Assembly: GCF_013377785.1 (NCBI RefSeq)
Contig: NZ_JABXWT010000001.1
Location: 248,001 to 312,000, forward strand
Reading direction: 5' to 3'
Length of the DNA: 64,000 nt
DNA from: Ruegeria haliotis
Lineage (GTDB): Bacteria > Pseudomonadota > Alphaproteobacteria > Rhodobacterales > Rhodobacteraceae
A program made the position numbers and the translations under genes. Below the pieces are notes generated by a model. It saw only the letters and a list, made by a program, of their open reading frames with translations, was not told the origin of the DNA and searched no databases. How positions within the stretch are numbered: the stretch's first letter is position 1; each line of letters begins with the position of its first letter. Below are positions 8,890 to 17,864 of the stretch, in pieces.

Positions 8890-9159
8890 ATGTCACGCTT
8901 AGAGGAAATCATGACCCATCTCCACCTGGTGAGGCGGATGGGACAGGCGACCGGGACAGATATCGTCGCAGCGCATCGCGTCGGGCATCTGAGCCAACAG
9001 GATTGGGCGGACATGATTCAATTCTGTCGGGGCTGCGCATGGGCAATGGACTGCCCGAAATGGCTGGAAGAAAACGAAACCATCTCTGATGCCCCGAAAA
9101 CTTGTCCGAATCGAGTGCGGTTCGCCACAGTGAAGGCAAGGCAATTGAGAGACGCCTGA
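8890..9159 (+). CDS. DUF6455 family protein, copy 2
   Basis: The second tandem copy has 89 residues. Its cysteines are at exactly the same positions as in copy 1 (Cys46, Cys49, Cys55, Cys72: FCRGCAWAMDCPKW, then KTCPNR), although the rest of the sequence has diverged. It shares the helical N-terminal half with a DIVAAHRVGHLSQQDWADMI stretch. It begins 13 bp after copy 1 and its stop overlaps the start of copy 3 (TGATG). Confidence 0.8.
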   Translation: MSRLEEIMTHLHLVRRMGQATGTDIVAAHRVGHLSQQDWADMIQFCRGCAWAMDCPKWLEENETISDAPKTCPNRVRFATVKARQLRDA

Positions 9160-9437
9160 TGCCAAATGTTGACCTCGGAGACATTGAAAAGCACTTTTGG
9201 TTGACCAGATCTGTCGCCCGCTGTCTGGGCGTTTCTCTGACCGAGGCGATGGCGGAAGGTCAGCTGTCACCAGAGGGATATGCTGAACTGATCACGCGTT
9301 GCCGGGCCTCTCATTGCTGCGGGCAATGCGAGGTTTGGCTTGCAACACAGCAGGATCTGGCCGGTTCGGCACCTAATTTCTGCGCTAATGCCGATATTCT
9401 GAACGCACTCAGGCGCGGTTCAAAGTCGGGAATGTGA
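9159..9437 (+). CDS. DUF6455 family protein, copy 3
   Basis: The third copy has 92 residues. I chose the ATG at 9159 because it overlaps the stop of copy 2. The cysteine cluster is altered: Cys48, Cys53, Cys54, Cys57 (TRCRASHCCGQCEVW) and Cys75 (NFCANA), so the second ligand-like Cys has moved and one is added, while the outer spacing (Cys48 to Cys57) is the same as in copies 1 and 2. Its last 18 bp overlap the convergent CDGSH gene. Confidence 0.8.
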   Translation: MPNVDLGDIEKHFWLTRSVARCLGVSLTEAMAEGQLSPEGYAELITRCRASHCCGQCEVWLATQQDLAGSAPNFCANADILNALRRGSKSGM

Positions 9438-9662
9438 TCCATCGCAAAGCGGTGGTTTTGCCGTTTGCTTGCACCCGCAAAAGAAGACTTTCTTGCTGGC
9501 GTCTGCGGTGTATTTCACGGGCTCCAGCCCGGTCCCCTTGTGCGACCCGTCACAAAATGGCTGTCGTTTGGACTTGCCGCATGCGCACCAGAAATAACTT
9601 TTCCCTTCGACCACCTCGACGGGAAAGGGAGAGGTCTGAGCAATGATAGGGGTATCTGACAT
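9420..9662 (-). CDS. Twin CDGSH iron-sulfur domain protein
   Basis: The 80-residue protein carries two CDGSH motifs: Cys26, Cys28, Cys37, His41 (CACGKSKRQPFCDGSH) and Cys62, Cys64, Cys73, His77 (CGCKQTAKPPLCDGSH). Each three-Cys, one-His set is known in the family to bind a redox-active, pH-sensitive [2Fe-2S] cluster. There is no membrane anchor, so it is cytosolic, unlike mitoNEET. Partners are unknown; the convergent neighbour is a cysteine-rich DUF6455 protein. Confidence 0.93.
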   Translation of the reverse strand: MSDTPIIAQTSPFPVEVVEGKSYFWCACGKSKRQPFCDGSHKGTGLEPVKYTADASKKVFFCGCKQTAKPPLCDGSHSRL

Positions 9663-9890
9663 GTGGCTACTCCGTATTTGGCTGACGTCGTTGCATGAGT
9701 TTAGGGCAACGTTGCAAAAAGAGTAGTGGAACCGCTACGCATGCCTTGGAAAACGAGATTTCAGGCATGGTTTCGCCTTCGATCACGGTGTTGTGTTTGA
9801 TTCTGTTGCCAGATTGCCCTTCACGCCGTATTCTGACGTTGGCCCCGAAAAACTGGGCAATATCAGAAAAGTAATAGAGGAATGACGGAC

Positions 9891-10079
9891 ATGAAAATCA
9901 AACTCGCCGCCGTTGGCGCTTTTGCTCTGATCCTGACTGCATGCGCGCAGCAGGAAGAGCCAACTCCAGTATACGTTCAGCCTAGCTACGACAAAGCTGG
10001 CTCACCCAGCTGCTCGGCGGGATATGAACTGGCCACGACGGAAGCCGGCCAGACTGTTTGTAACCCCGTCACTCAATAA
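9891..10079 (+). CDS. Small lipoprotein
   Basis: This 62-residue protein has a clear lipoprotein signal peptide (MKIKLAAVGAFALILTAC). The mature part is about 45 residues with two further cysteines (SPSCSAGYEL and TVCNPVTQ) that could form a disulfide. An in-frame ATG nine bases upstream is possible, but AGAGG at 9876-9880 is better spaced for this start. It ends at a strong terminator. I do not recognise the family. Confidence 0.75.
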   Translation: MKIKLAAVGAFALILTACAQQEEPTPVYVQPSYDKAGSPSCSAGYELATTEAGQTVCNPVTQ

Positions 10080-10086
10080 GCTTTTT

Positions 10087-10119
10087 AGCAGGCGGTCCAA
10101 GCGTGAACCGCCTGCTTTC
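10087..10119 (+). terminator. Rho-independent terminator of the small lipoprotein gene
   Basis: A perfect 10-bp stem AGCAGGCGGT (10087-10096) and ACCGCCTGCT (10107-10116) is followed by TTT, eight bases after the stop codon. Confidence 0.85.
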
Positions 10120-10277
10120 CGCTTCTGATACAATCGGCATACCTACGATCCGTTTGCTATCTTGGAAACGAGATTTTGTGAGCGCATGAAAGTGGCTTGG
10201 TTGATTGGGCATAGGGTTTCGAGTGAAACGGGCCGTGCCGTTTGATTGCCAATACCTACTAATTCGTGCGATCAAAT

Positions 10278-10996
10278 ATGGAATTACCTCTAATTTTTTT
10301 GCCACTATGGCCCCCCCGATATTTGCCGTTCACATTGAAATGCGCGAGAATAAACAATCCTACTGCCCGTCTGATTTTGTTAGGTGACAAAACCAACAGG
10401 AAGATTGCGCAAGACGCCGGCTGGTAACACTTCTGTTTTTTGATTTCACAGGCGAGAAACTTGATAAATTTCTCGGGGTCTATCAGGAATTGCGCGGGCG
10501 GAACTTCAAATTTCAGAAAGGCGCACTGGACTGGCTGCGCTTTGTTTTTGAAAGATGGTTCTATATTGAAAACTTCGCGATTGCGCAGGGCATCAAAAGA
10601 TTCTGGCATTTCGACTCGGATACAATGATCGTTCAGGATTTGCCCGAATGGCGTCAAAGGGTCGATGCTGGCGAGGGCAAGATCGCTTTCAGTGAAATGG
10701 CAGCCTTTTCCGAGTTCATGAAGTTGGACACATATTCAGGTGTCCACCTGATGAATTTTTCTAAATCCAAGGCTTTTGATGACGCGGTGGCGCTGGGTGC
10801 TGGATATGCAAAATCTAACCTTCGCAACGGGCAAGAAATAAAAGACCTGTTCTACCACAATGGGCGAATTAATGCTCGGCGCGGGGATCAATGTGTTGAG
10901 TTCGTAACTATGAACATGAGCTGGCTGCCGATTTGCATGTATTTTTGGGTTTTGCAGGGCGCGCAAACGAAAACTCCGCATATGCGGGATTTTTAG
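10278..10996 (+). pseudogene. Frameshifted glycosyltransferase
   Basis: Two frames join into one glycosyltransferase-like protein. From ATG 10278 the first frame reads MELPLIFLPLWPPRYLPF... ending ...RLILLGDKTNRKIAQDAGW at a TAA (10425). The next frame (+2 relative) then continues LLFFDFTGEKLDKF and runs to 10996 with a DXD-type motif in FWHFDSDTMIV and a tail VTMNMSWLP. The total of 719 bp is one short of a multiple of three, so loss of one base between about 10405 and 10424 explains it. The region is AT-richer than its neighbours and lacks a clear ribosome site. A sequencing error is possible. Confidence 0.7.
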
Positions 10997-11198
10997 CTTG
11001 GGAAAGTCAGATGGAAATTCCAACTTTTGGCTGAGTTCGGGCCGTTGAAAGGTATCAGGTACCTGTTCCTGCATTAGTAGGCTGCTCTCGACACTGTTCG
11101 CCTTGAAGTTTGGTTGGGTTGTGTATTTTTTTCTTGCCTGTTTTGAGCTAGGGAACAATCTTCGTTGAACGGACAGCTCTCAAATCACCCGAGGATTC

Positions 11199-11555
11199 AT
11201 GCGATACTTTTTTTCCCGCCTCAGGGACCGAACCCGTTGGAGCTGGCAAGGCCTGCTTTCAACCTGGCGAGACGAATACTCTTTTCGGGCGTGGGTCTGG
11301 GGGAATCTGATCTCGGGTGGGCTGGCTCTGTGGTTGCCGATTGGACCAGCAGAGCGCGCACTGATCTTGGTGCTGGGGATTTTGATCCTGGTGGCCGAGC
11401 TGTTTAACACTGCGATCGAGCGGGCCGTGGACCATACCTCAACCGATCATCATGAACTGGCGGGACAGGCCAAGGACGCGGCCAGCGCAGCTGTCGCACT
11501 TACGGCGCTTGCGGCTGGTGTGGCCTGGGGTGTGACGCTGGTTGGCTTGTTTTAA
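11199..11555 (+). CDS. dgkA: Diacylglycerol kinase
   Basis: This 118-residue inner-membrane enzyme phosphorylates diacylglycerol to phosphatidate, recycling lipid left over from envelope glucan or LPS modification. It shows the DgkA signature ELFNTAIERAVDHTS followed by HELAGQAKDAASAAV, and three hydrophobic helices. Length equals that of the E. coli enzyme. It stands alone, in front of a convergent gene. Confidence 0.95.
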   Translation: MRYFFSRLRDRTRWSWQGLLSTWRDEYSFRAWVWGNLISGGLALWLPIGPAERALILVLGILILVAELFNTAIERAVDHTSTDHHELAGQAKDAASAAVALTALAAGVAWGVTLVGLF

Positions 11556-11569
11556 CGCCAAGGGCGTGA

Positions 11570-11929
11570 TCAATGCCTTTTGAAGCGATATCTGTGTTTG
11601 AATTTTAGCGACTTGTATCCGTGCCGTTTGAACGATTGGTGCGGGTAGTAACCAAACTTACGGTGTTTGAAGCCCGGGTGACGATGCGTTTTGACGGGTT
11701 TGCTATGCCGCTTTTTGTAGGGTTTGGCATGGTGTTTTGATTTTGGCGCCACATAGTACCGTTGTACTTTGTGTTTGCTGCGGTGGTGAAAGCTTAGCTT
11801 TTTGCCGCCAACCGCAATAAATGCCGACGTGCTGTTATACGTGTGCTGAGCTGCTGCCGGGATACTGACGAGATGCGCAGAGATAACGAGTACTGCACAT
11901 TTCGAGGCAAATGGAATGACGCGAAACAT
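11570..11929 (-). CDS. Secreted, highly basic His/Lys-rich protein
   Basis: The protein has 119 residues. The ATG at 11929 is preceded by GGAGG with five-base spacing; a further ATG four codons upstream is less likely. Residues 1-27 are a Sec signal peptide (cut after IPAAA). The mature part is about 90 residues, extremely rich in Lys, Arg, His and Tyr, with repeats such as KHHAKPYKKRHSKPVKTHRH and FKHRYRFKRH, and no cysteines. I do not know a family. Its composition suggests binding to polyanions or metals at the surface, which is inference. Confidence 0.65.
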   Translation of the reverse strand: MFRVIPFASKCAVLVISAHLVSIPAAAQHTYNSTSAFIAVGGKKLSFHHRSKHKVQRYYVAPKSKHHAKPYKKRHSKPVKTHRHPGFKHRKFGYYPHQSFKRHGYKSLKFKHRYRFKRH

Positions 11930-12051
11930 GAAATCCTCCATATGGTTTCATGTCTATGATTGGCGCAGATGGAAAAATCCGCCAATAAACTCGCGTAACG
12001 CTTTGCCTATCCAGTTTGAGCTTGGGAGATCAAGGGTTTACCCGATTGGGA

Positions 12052-13440
12052 TCAGGTAACTTTGCCCCACAAGTCGTATTCATCGGCCTCATCCACGGTA
12101 ACTGTGACGATATCTCCGGGTTTGAGAGTCTCGAAAGCTTCATCAATGAACAGGTTGCCATCGATCTCGGGGGCGTCGGCCTTGGTGCGGCAGGTTGCGG
12201 CTTGATCGTCGACCTCGTCTACGATTACCTCAAGTGTATTCCCGACCTTGGCCTGCAACTTAGCCTCTGAAATCGCCTGAGCCTTTTCCATGAAGCGTTC
12301 CCAGCGGTCTTGCTTAACCTTGGCAGGCACGTGTTCGGGCAAGTCATTCGACCGCGCCCCATCCACGTTTTCGTATTGAAAACACCCAACGCGATCCAAT
12401 TGAGCTTCGTCCATCCAATCCAGAAGGGTTTGAAATTCCGCCTCAGATTCGCCGGGGTATCCGACAATGAAGGTCGAGCGTAAGGTGATATCTGGGCAAG
12501 TGGCGCGCCATGCCGCTATTTCGTCCAGCGTCTTGGCTGCAGCAGCCGGGCGGGCCATGCGTTTCAGGACATCCGGATGGGCATGCTGGAACGGGATATC
12601 CAGATACGGCAATATATTGCACCCCGCATCCGCCATCAGCGGGATCAAGTCGCGCACATGCGGGTAGGGGTAGACATAATGCAGACGAACCCAGGCGTCT
12701 AGTTGCCCCAACTCACGCGCCAGATCGGTGATATGACTGCGGACTTCCCGATCTTTCCATGGGTTCACGTCGTATTTCCGGTCCAACCCATAGGCCGAGG
12801 TATCCTGTGAGATCACCAGCAATTCGCGCACACCGTTTTCGACCAGCTTTTCCGCCTCGCGCAGTACAGCATGGGCCGGACGGCTGGCCAGCTTGCCGCG
12901 CATGTCAGGGATAATGCAGAACTTACACTTGTGGTTACAGCCTTCAGAGATCTTGAGATAGCTGTAATGGCGCGGCGTCAGTTGGACGCTACTGGCGGGC
13001 AGCAGGTCCACGAACGGGTCCGGGTCGGGTGGCACGGCGACATGCACAGCGTCCAGCACCTGCTCGTACTGATGAGGCCCGGTGACGGCCATGATGCGAG
13101 GGTGGTGTTCGCGGATGTAATCTGGTTCCGCGCCCAGACAGCCGGTGACAATGACTTTTCCGTTCTCAACCAGCGCCTCGCCGATCGCATCCAGCGATTC
13201 CGCCTTGGCGCTATCAAGGAACCCGCAGGTATTCACGATCACGGCATCTGCCCCGGCATAATCTGGCGAGATGCCGTATCCTTCGGCACGCAGCCGGGTC
13301 AAAATACGCTCGCTGTCGACCAAGGCCTTGGGGCATCCCAGCGAAACCATACCGATAGTCGGCTGGTTGGAACGTGGCGTCTCGGTGATCCGGGCAGTGG
13401 GTGCCAGGTCGGGGCGGAGATTTGGCGGGTTCGTGGTCAT
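12052..13440 (-). CDS. rimO: Ribosomal protein S12 methylthiotransferase RimO
   Basis: The 462-residue radical SAM enzyme adds a methylthio group to an aspartate of ribosomal protein S12. It contains the N-terminal UPF0004 domain ([26 protein letters not shown]) with three cluster-binding cysteines, the radical SAM motif [15 protein letters not shown] and a C-terminal TRAM domain. [10 protein letters not shown] and the SQDTSAYG stretch place it in RimO rather than MiaB. I chose the start at 13440 because sequence upstream of it in the longer open frame does not align with RimO. Confidence 0.96.
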   Translation of the reverse strand: MTTNPPNLRPDLAPTARITETPRSNQPTIGMVSLGCPKALVDSERILTRLRAEGYGISPDYAGADAVIVNTCGFLDSAKAESLDAIGEALVENGKVIVTGCLGAEPDYIREHHPRIMAVTGPHQYEQVLDAVHVAVPPDPDPFVDLLPASSVQLTPRHYSYLKISEGCNHKCKFCIIPDMRGKLASRPAHAVLREAEKLVENGVRELLVISQDTSAYGLDRKYDVNPWKDREVRSHITDLARELGQLDAWVRLHYVYPYPHVRDLIPLMADAGCNILPYLDIPFQHAHPDVLKRMARPAAAAKTLDEIAAWRATCPDITLRSTFIVGYPGESEAEFQTLLDWMDEAQLDRVGCFQYENVDGARSNDLPEHVPAKVKQDRWERFMEKAQAISEAKLQAKVGNTLEVIVDEVDDQAATCRTKADAPEIDGNLFIDEAFETLKPGDIVTVTVDEADEYDLWGKVT

Positions 13441-13538
13441 TGCGCGGCGTATAGTGGGGAAAGCTTCCCCTTGCAAATGCCGCGGGTGGTTTGGATGATA
13501 AAACACAAGACAAAGCCAAAAAAGGCGGAGAGCAGAAA

Positions 13539-15494
13539 ATGAAATGGCTGATGCGTATCCTGTTCACTCTGGCGGCCGTATTCGGGCTGGTGATCGTTGC
13601 TCTGTTGTTGATGCCGGGTGACAAACTGGGCGCGATCCTTGCGGAACAGGTCCGGGCGCAGACAGGGCGAGAACTGACATTGTCAGGTGACGTTAACCTG
13701 TCCTTCTGGCCGGTCCTGGGAATGGAGACGGGTCCGGTGACGTTCGGCAATGCCTCATGGGCGGGGCCTGAGCCGATGCTGAGCGCTGACAGCCTTGCGG
13801 TTGGCGTCGATGCCGCCGCATTGTTGGCTGGGGACTTGCGGATCAAACGTGTGTTTGCCGATAAGCCGGTTCTGCGGCTCGAACTGTCCGAGGGGCGCGG
13901 GAATTGGGTACTGAGCGCAGTTGCCACCGCTTCGTCTTCGGGTGGAGGAGGCAGCGAAGCCGCAACACCCGGTATCGGCACGGTGACTTTGGATCGTCTG
14001 GAATTGACGGGCGCGCGGCTGATTTATGTCGAAAACGGCGTGGCAAAGTTGGATTTTGCGGATGTGAACCTGTCCTCAAGCTGGCCGGATGTCACTGCCC
14101 CGATGGTGATGGAGGCCAGTATGGCCGTGCCCGGAGGCACGGTGCAGGTCGACTTGAAAATCCCTGATTTACCTGAATTTGCGTCCGGAAAGGTAACACC
14201 GCTGGAGTTGGCGCTAAAGGCTCCAGGTGGGCAGATCGACTTTGATGGGCGCGTGAACCTTGCCGGGGAAATGGATGGAAAAACGCAAATCACATCAAAT
14301 GATACCGAGAAAATGCTAACTGCTTTCGGGCAGGCAGGGGTGACTGTTCCACAGGGGCTAGGTCGGGCGGCTAGCCTGTTGGGGCAGATGACCTACACCA
14401 AGGATGGTCGCATATCCTTGCGCGACATGACCGCAACGTTGGATGACAACAAAGTCACCGGTGAGGCGGATATCACTATTGCAGACCCGCCGCAGATCAC
14501 TGCGCGTTTGGACGCCGGTGATCTCGATTTGTCCCGATTTGCAGACCCCGAACCAAGCGCGGGTGAGGCGGTGACCCCGTCTCTTTCGACTGATGACGGC
14601 TGGTCCACTGCGCCTCTCGATGCGTCTTCTCTGTCGCTGGCCAATGGCAGGATTCGTCTCAAGGCAAATTCCATTTCCGTGCCGGGAATGAAGTTTGGCC
14701 CGAGCGATTTGACACTCAGCCTCGACCGCGCGCGCGCCGTTCTGGAAATGCACCCGGCTTCGTTGTTTTCCGGGAAATTGACCGGACAAGTGGTGGCGAA
14801 CAACCGGCAAGGCCTGTCCGTGGGCGGAAATCTGCAGGCCAGTGGGATCGACATTCAACAGGCGCTTACAACCCTGGCTGGGATCGAACGCCTGTCCGGA
14901 ATCGGGTCGGGTGCTTTCGAGTTTCTGGGTGTCGGTCAGACCGAGGATCAGATCATGCGCTCGCTCAGCGGCAAGGGAAATCTGGATGTCGGCAAAGGCG
15001 TGATTTCTGGCTTTGATCTTGATCGCTTGATGGGCAGGGGCACGGGATCGGGTGGCACCACCGTGTTCAATAGCCTGACCGCCAGCTTTATTATCGACCA
15101 GGGTGTTCTGACCAACAACGATTTGCTGATGTCGCTGGATAACTTCCGAGCTGACGGTGCGGGTACAGTCGGTCTGGGCGCGCGTAACATCGACTACCTT
15201 TTCACGCCGGTCGCCTTACGGGCGAATTCAGGGCAGGGGATATCGGTCCCGGTTCGCATTGTTGGTCCATGGAGCAACCCATCAATCAAACCGGATTTGA
15301 CCAAGGTCATCGAAGCCGCGGCAGAGGGTAAGGTCAAAGAGCTTGAAGGGGACGCCAAGAACAAGGTGTTGGATAAAGTCGGCAGCGAGTTGGACACAAC
15401 AATCACCGACAGTGACCAGATCGAAGATGCCTTGAAGAAAAAGCTTGAAAAAGAAGCTCAGAAAGGACTGCTGAAGCTGTTTGGCGCCGACTGA
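13539..15494 (+). CDS. AsmA family protein
   Basis: This large protein (651 residues) has one N-terminal transmembrane helix ([20 protein letters not shown]) and a long periplasmic beta-rich part. The AsmA pattern is visible: the N-terminal [21 protein letters not shown] motif region and, near the C-terminus, [18 protein letters not shown] and [11 protein letters not shown] stretches followed by [18 protein letters not shown]. AsmA-like proteins take part in phospholipid transport to the outer membrane. I chose the start at 13539 since GGCGGAG lies just upstream. Its stop codon lies in a hairpin shared with the convergent mutase gene. Confidence 0.88.
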   Translation: MKWLMRILFTLAAVFGLVIVALLLMPGDKLGAILAEQVRAQTGRELTLSGDVNLSFWPVLGMETGPVTFGNASWAGPEPMLSADSLAVGVDAAALLAGDLRIKRVFADKPVLRLELSEGRGNWVLSAVATASSSGGGGSEAATPGIGTVTLDRLELTGARLIYVENGVAKLDFADVNLSSSWPDVTAPMVMEASMAVPGGTVQVDLKIPDLPEFASGKVTPLELALKAPGGQIDFDGRVNLAGEMDGKTQITSNDTEKMLTAFGQAGVTVPQGLGRAASLLGQMTYTKDGRISLRDMTATLDDNKVTGEADITIADPPQITARLDAGDLDLSRFADPEPSAGEAVTPSLSTDDGWSTAPLDASSLSLANGRIRLKANSISVPGMKFGPSDLTLSLDRARAVLEMHPASLFSGKLTGQVVANNRQGLSVGGNLQASGIDIQQALTTLAGIERLSGIGSGAFEFLGVGQTEDQIMRSLSGKGNLDVGKGVISGFDLDRLMGRGTGSGGTTVFNSLTASFIIDQGVLTNNDLLMSLDNFRADGAGTVGLGARNIDYLFTPVALRANSGQGISVPVRIVGPWSNPSIKPDLTKVIEAAAEGKVKELEGDAKNKVLDKVGSELDTTITDSDQIEDALKKKLEKEAQKGLLKLFGAD

Positions 15495-15505
15495 GTGTCG
15501 GCGCC
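15483..15505. terminator. Hairpin at the end of the AsmA gene
   Basis: A perfect 9-bp stem GGCGCCGAC (15483-15491) and GTCGGCGCC (15497-15505) with a five-base loop contains the AsmA stop codon and lies between convergent genes. No T tract follows, so it may stabilise the mRNA end rather than terminate by itself. Confidence 0.5.
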
Positions 15506-15513
15506 CTCAGGGC

Positions 15514-17010
15514 TTAGATGGTTTGATCGTAGTCGCCAACGCCCGGCTCGGTGCGGATAACGGCGTCGATATCAGCAAAGATGGCGCGCATTTCCTGTTC
15601 GCTTTCGCTGCTTTCACAGACCACAACCAGATTTGGCGTGTTCGAGGACGCCCGCACCAGACCCCAACTGCCGTTGTCCAGAATGACGCGCGCGCCATTG
15701 ACTGTTACGACCTCTTTGATCGCACGGCCGGCAAAGCTATCCCCGGCCTCGGCTTTGGCAACCAGTTTGTCGACCAGCCGTTGTAGAATATCGTACTTCT
15801 CGGTGTCCGCCGCATAAGGCGACATCGTGGGAGTGGACCATGTCTTGGGCAGCGCTTTGCGTAAATCCGACATGCTCTGATCCGGGTTGCGATCCATCAG
15901 TTTACAGATCTCAACCGCCACGCGCATGCCGCAGTCGTAACCACGCCCGATCGGCTCGGCCAGAAAGTAATGACCGGATTTCTCGAACCCTGCCAGCGCG
16001 CCGATTTCCTTGACCCGCCGCTTCATATGGCTGTGTCCGGTTTTCCAGTAGTCGGCTTTGACACCCAAGGCCTGCAATTCCGGATCGCTGGCGAACAGAC
16101 CGGTTGATTTTACATCCGCGACAAAGGTCGATCCCGGGTGCAATTTGGCTAGATCTCGCGCCATGATAACCCCGACCTTGTCGGCGAAAATCTCTTCACC
16201 TTCATCATCGACAACGCCACAACGGTCGCCATCCCCATCAAACCCGAGCGCAAAATCGGCACCACTTGATTTCACTGAGTCGGCCATGTCGTGTAACATT
16301 TCCATGGCTTCGGGGTTCGGGTTGTAGTGAGGGAACGTATAGTCCAGCCGGTTGTGGCTGGGGACGATTTCAACACCGATCCGCTCGAATACTTCGGGCG
16401 CAAAAGCAGATGCCGTTCCATTGCCCGTGGCGCAGACGACCTTGAGCGGGCGGGACATTTTGAAATCCCCGACCAGATCATCAATATAGGCTTCTTTCAC
16501 GCCATCCACGAATTCATATGACCCACCTTCGTGGGTGAGGCCTTCGCCATTCAGAACGATATTGCGCAATTCGTTCATCTCATCCGGGCCATGGGTCAAT
16601 GGGCGTTCAAAGCCCATCTTAACCCCGGTCCAACCGTTCGGGTTGTGACTGGCGGTCACCATGGCCACTGCCGGAACATCCAAGTGAAATTGCGCAAAAT
16701 ACGCCATGGGGCTGAGCGCGGGCCCAATGTCCATAACCTTGATCCCGGCCTGCATCAGGCCCAGCATCAGTGCGTTTTTGATGGACAAAGAGTAATCGCG
16801 ATAGTCGTTGCCCACTGCAATAACGGGTTTAATCCCCCGTCGGCGCATCTGGGTTCCCAGACCTACACCAAGCGCGGTCATGCCGGGCAGGTTGATCTCT
16901 TCAGGGTATTTCCAGCGCGCATCATATTCCCGAAACCCGGTGGGTTTGATCATTGCGTCGCGCAGAAAAGTCCAAGTGTTGGGTGTCACCTCGGGGATTG
17001 GTTCGGTCAT
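15514..17010 (-). CDS. Phosphomannomutase/phosphoglucomutase
   Basis: The 498-residue alpha-D-phosphohexomutase interconverts mannose- or glucose-6-phosphate and the 1-phosphates, feeding nucleotide-sugar synthesis for capsule or LPS. The active-site serine is Ser121 in TASHNPNG, the metal loop is GFDGDGDRCGV, the sugar-specificity loop is FEKSGHYF and the phosphate-binding loop comes near the C-terminus (RASSNTPNLVV). I chose ATG 17010 over a codon 12 bases upstream. It is 15 bp behind kdsA and is the last gene of the capsule unit. Confidence 0.92.
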   Translation of the reverse strand: MTEPIPEVTPNTWTFLRDAMIKPTGFREYDARWKYPEEINLPGMTALGVGLGTQMRRRGIKPVIAVGNDYRDYSLSIKNALMLGLMQAGIKVMDIGPALSPMAYFAQFHLDVPAVAMVTASHNPNGWTGVKMGFERPLTHGPDEMNELRNIVLNGEGLTHEGGSYEFVDGVKEAYIDDLVGDFKMSRPLKVVCATGNGTASAFAPEVFERIGVEIVPSHNRLDYTFPHYNPNPEAMEMLHDMADSVKSSGADFALGFDGDGDRCGVVDDEGEEIFADKVGVIMARDLAKLHPGSTFVADVKSTGLFASDPELQALGVKADYWKTGHSHMKRRVKEIGALAGFEKSGHYFLAEPIGRGYDCGMRVAVEICKLMDRNPDQSMSDLRKALPKTWSTPTMSPYAADTEKYDILQRLVDKLVAKAEAGDSFAGRAIKEVVTVNGARVILDNGSWGLVRASSNTPNLVVVCESSESEQEMRAIFADIDAVIRTEPGVGDYDQTI

Positions 17011-17025
17011 TACAAGTCTCAATCG

Positions 17026-17859
17026 TTAAATTTGAATAGGGTTCGCTTTGGCCAGCGCATCAAAGCGCATCAATGTGTCAATCAGTTGGCCCATTTGATC
17101 CAGTGGGATCATGTTTGGCCCATCTGACGGCGCTGTATCCGGATCCTGATGGGTTTCGATAAATACGGCGCCGATGCCCAAAGAAACGGCCGCCCGCGCC
17201 ATGACCGGTGCAAATTCCCTTTGCCCACCAGATGATCCACCCTTGCCACCGGGCTGTTGCACCGAATGGGTTGCATCCATGACGACAGGATAGCCCGTCT
17301 TAGCCATCTGGGGCAGTCCGCGCATATCAGCCACAAGCGTGTTATACCCGAAGGACGTACCGCGTTCGGTCAACAGGATGTTCTGGTTGCCGGTGCTTTC
17401 CACCTTGGTGACAATGTTCGCCATTTCCCAAGGGGCAAGGAATTGGCCCTTCTTGACGTTCACGGCTATGCCGGTTTCGCCCGCGGCCAACAGCATGTCT
17501 GTCTGGCGGCACAAGAAGGCAGGAATTTGCAGCACGTCCACAGCCTGGGCGACGATGGCGCATTGTGCTTCGGTGTGGACGTCGGTCAGCACTGGGATAC
17601 CCATTGTCTTGCGGATGCCGTCCAGCACCTTCAATCCGGCATCGATCCCCATGCCCCGTTTGCCGGACAAAGAAGTGCGATTGGCTTTGTCATACGAAGC
17701 CTTGAACACATATTGCGCCCCGGCTGCATCACAGGCTTCCTTCATGGTGCCTGCAATCATTTGGGCATGGTCCGCCGTTTCAAGCTGGCAGGGGCCAGCA
17801 ATGATGGTCAGCGGAAGGTCGTTGCCGACCGTCAGGTCGGAGATTTTTACATGTTTCAT
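17026..17859 (-). CDS. kdsA: KDO-8-phosphate synthase (3-deoxy-8-phosphooctulonate synthase)
   Basis: The 277-residue TIM-barrel enzyme condenses phosphoenolpyruvate with arabinose-5-phosphate to KDO-8-phosphate for LPS core and group 2 capsules. It shows NVKKGQFLAPWEM, MDATHSVQ and the C-terminal ETHQDPDTAPSDGPNM. The N-terminal stretch AGPCQLE has Cys24 where the metal-independent E. coli enzyme has Asn, so by family rules this is the metal-dependent class. It starts five bases after the capsule export gene ends, so it is in the same operon. Confidence 0.96.
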   Translation of the reverse strand: MKHVKISDLTVGNDLPLTIIAGPCQLETADHAQMIAGTMKEACDAAGAQYVFKASYDKANRTSLSGKRGMGIDAGLKVLDGIRKTMGIPVLTDVHTEAQCAIVAQAVDVLQIPAFLCRQTDMLLAAGETGIAVNVKKGQFLAPWEMANIVTKVESTGNQNILLTERGTSFGYNTLVADMRGLPQMAKTGYPVVMDATHSVQQPGGKGGSSGGQREFAPVMARAAVSLGIGAVFIETHQDPDTAPSDGPNMIPLDQMGQLIDTLMRFDALAKANPIQI

Positions 17860-17864
17860 ATGTC

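Noticed and set aside
10910..11034. Possible second frameshift in the glycosyltransferase, with a protein-like frame (NYEHELAADLHVFLGFAG) after 10913
   Set aside because: The original frame already ends with a stretch (VTMNMSWLP) that fits the family, so a second shift is not needed.
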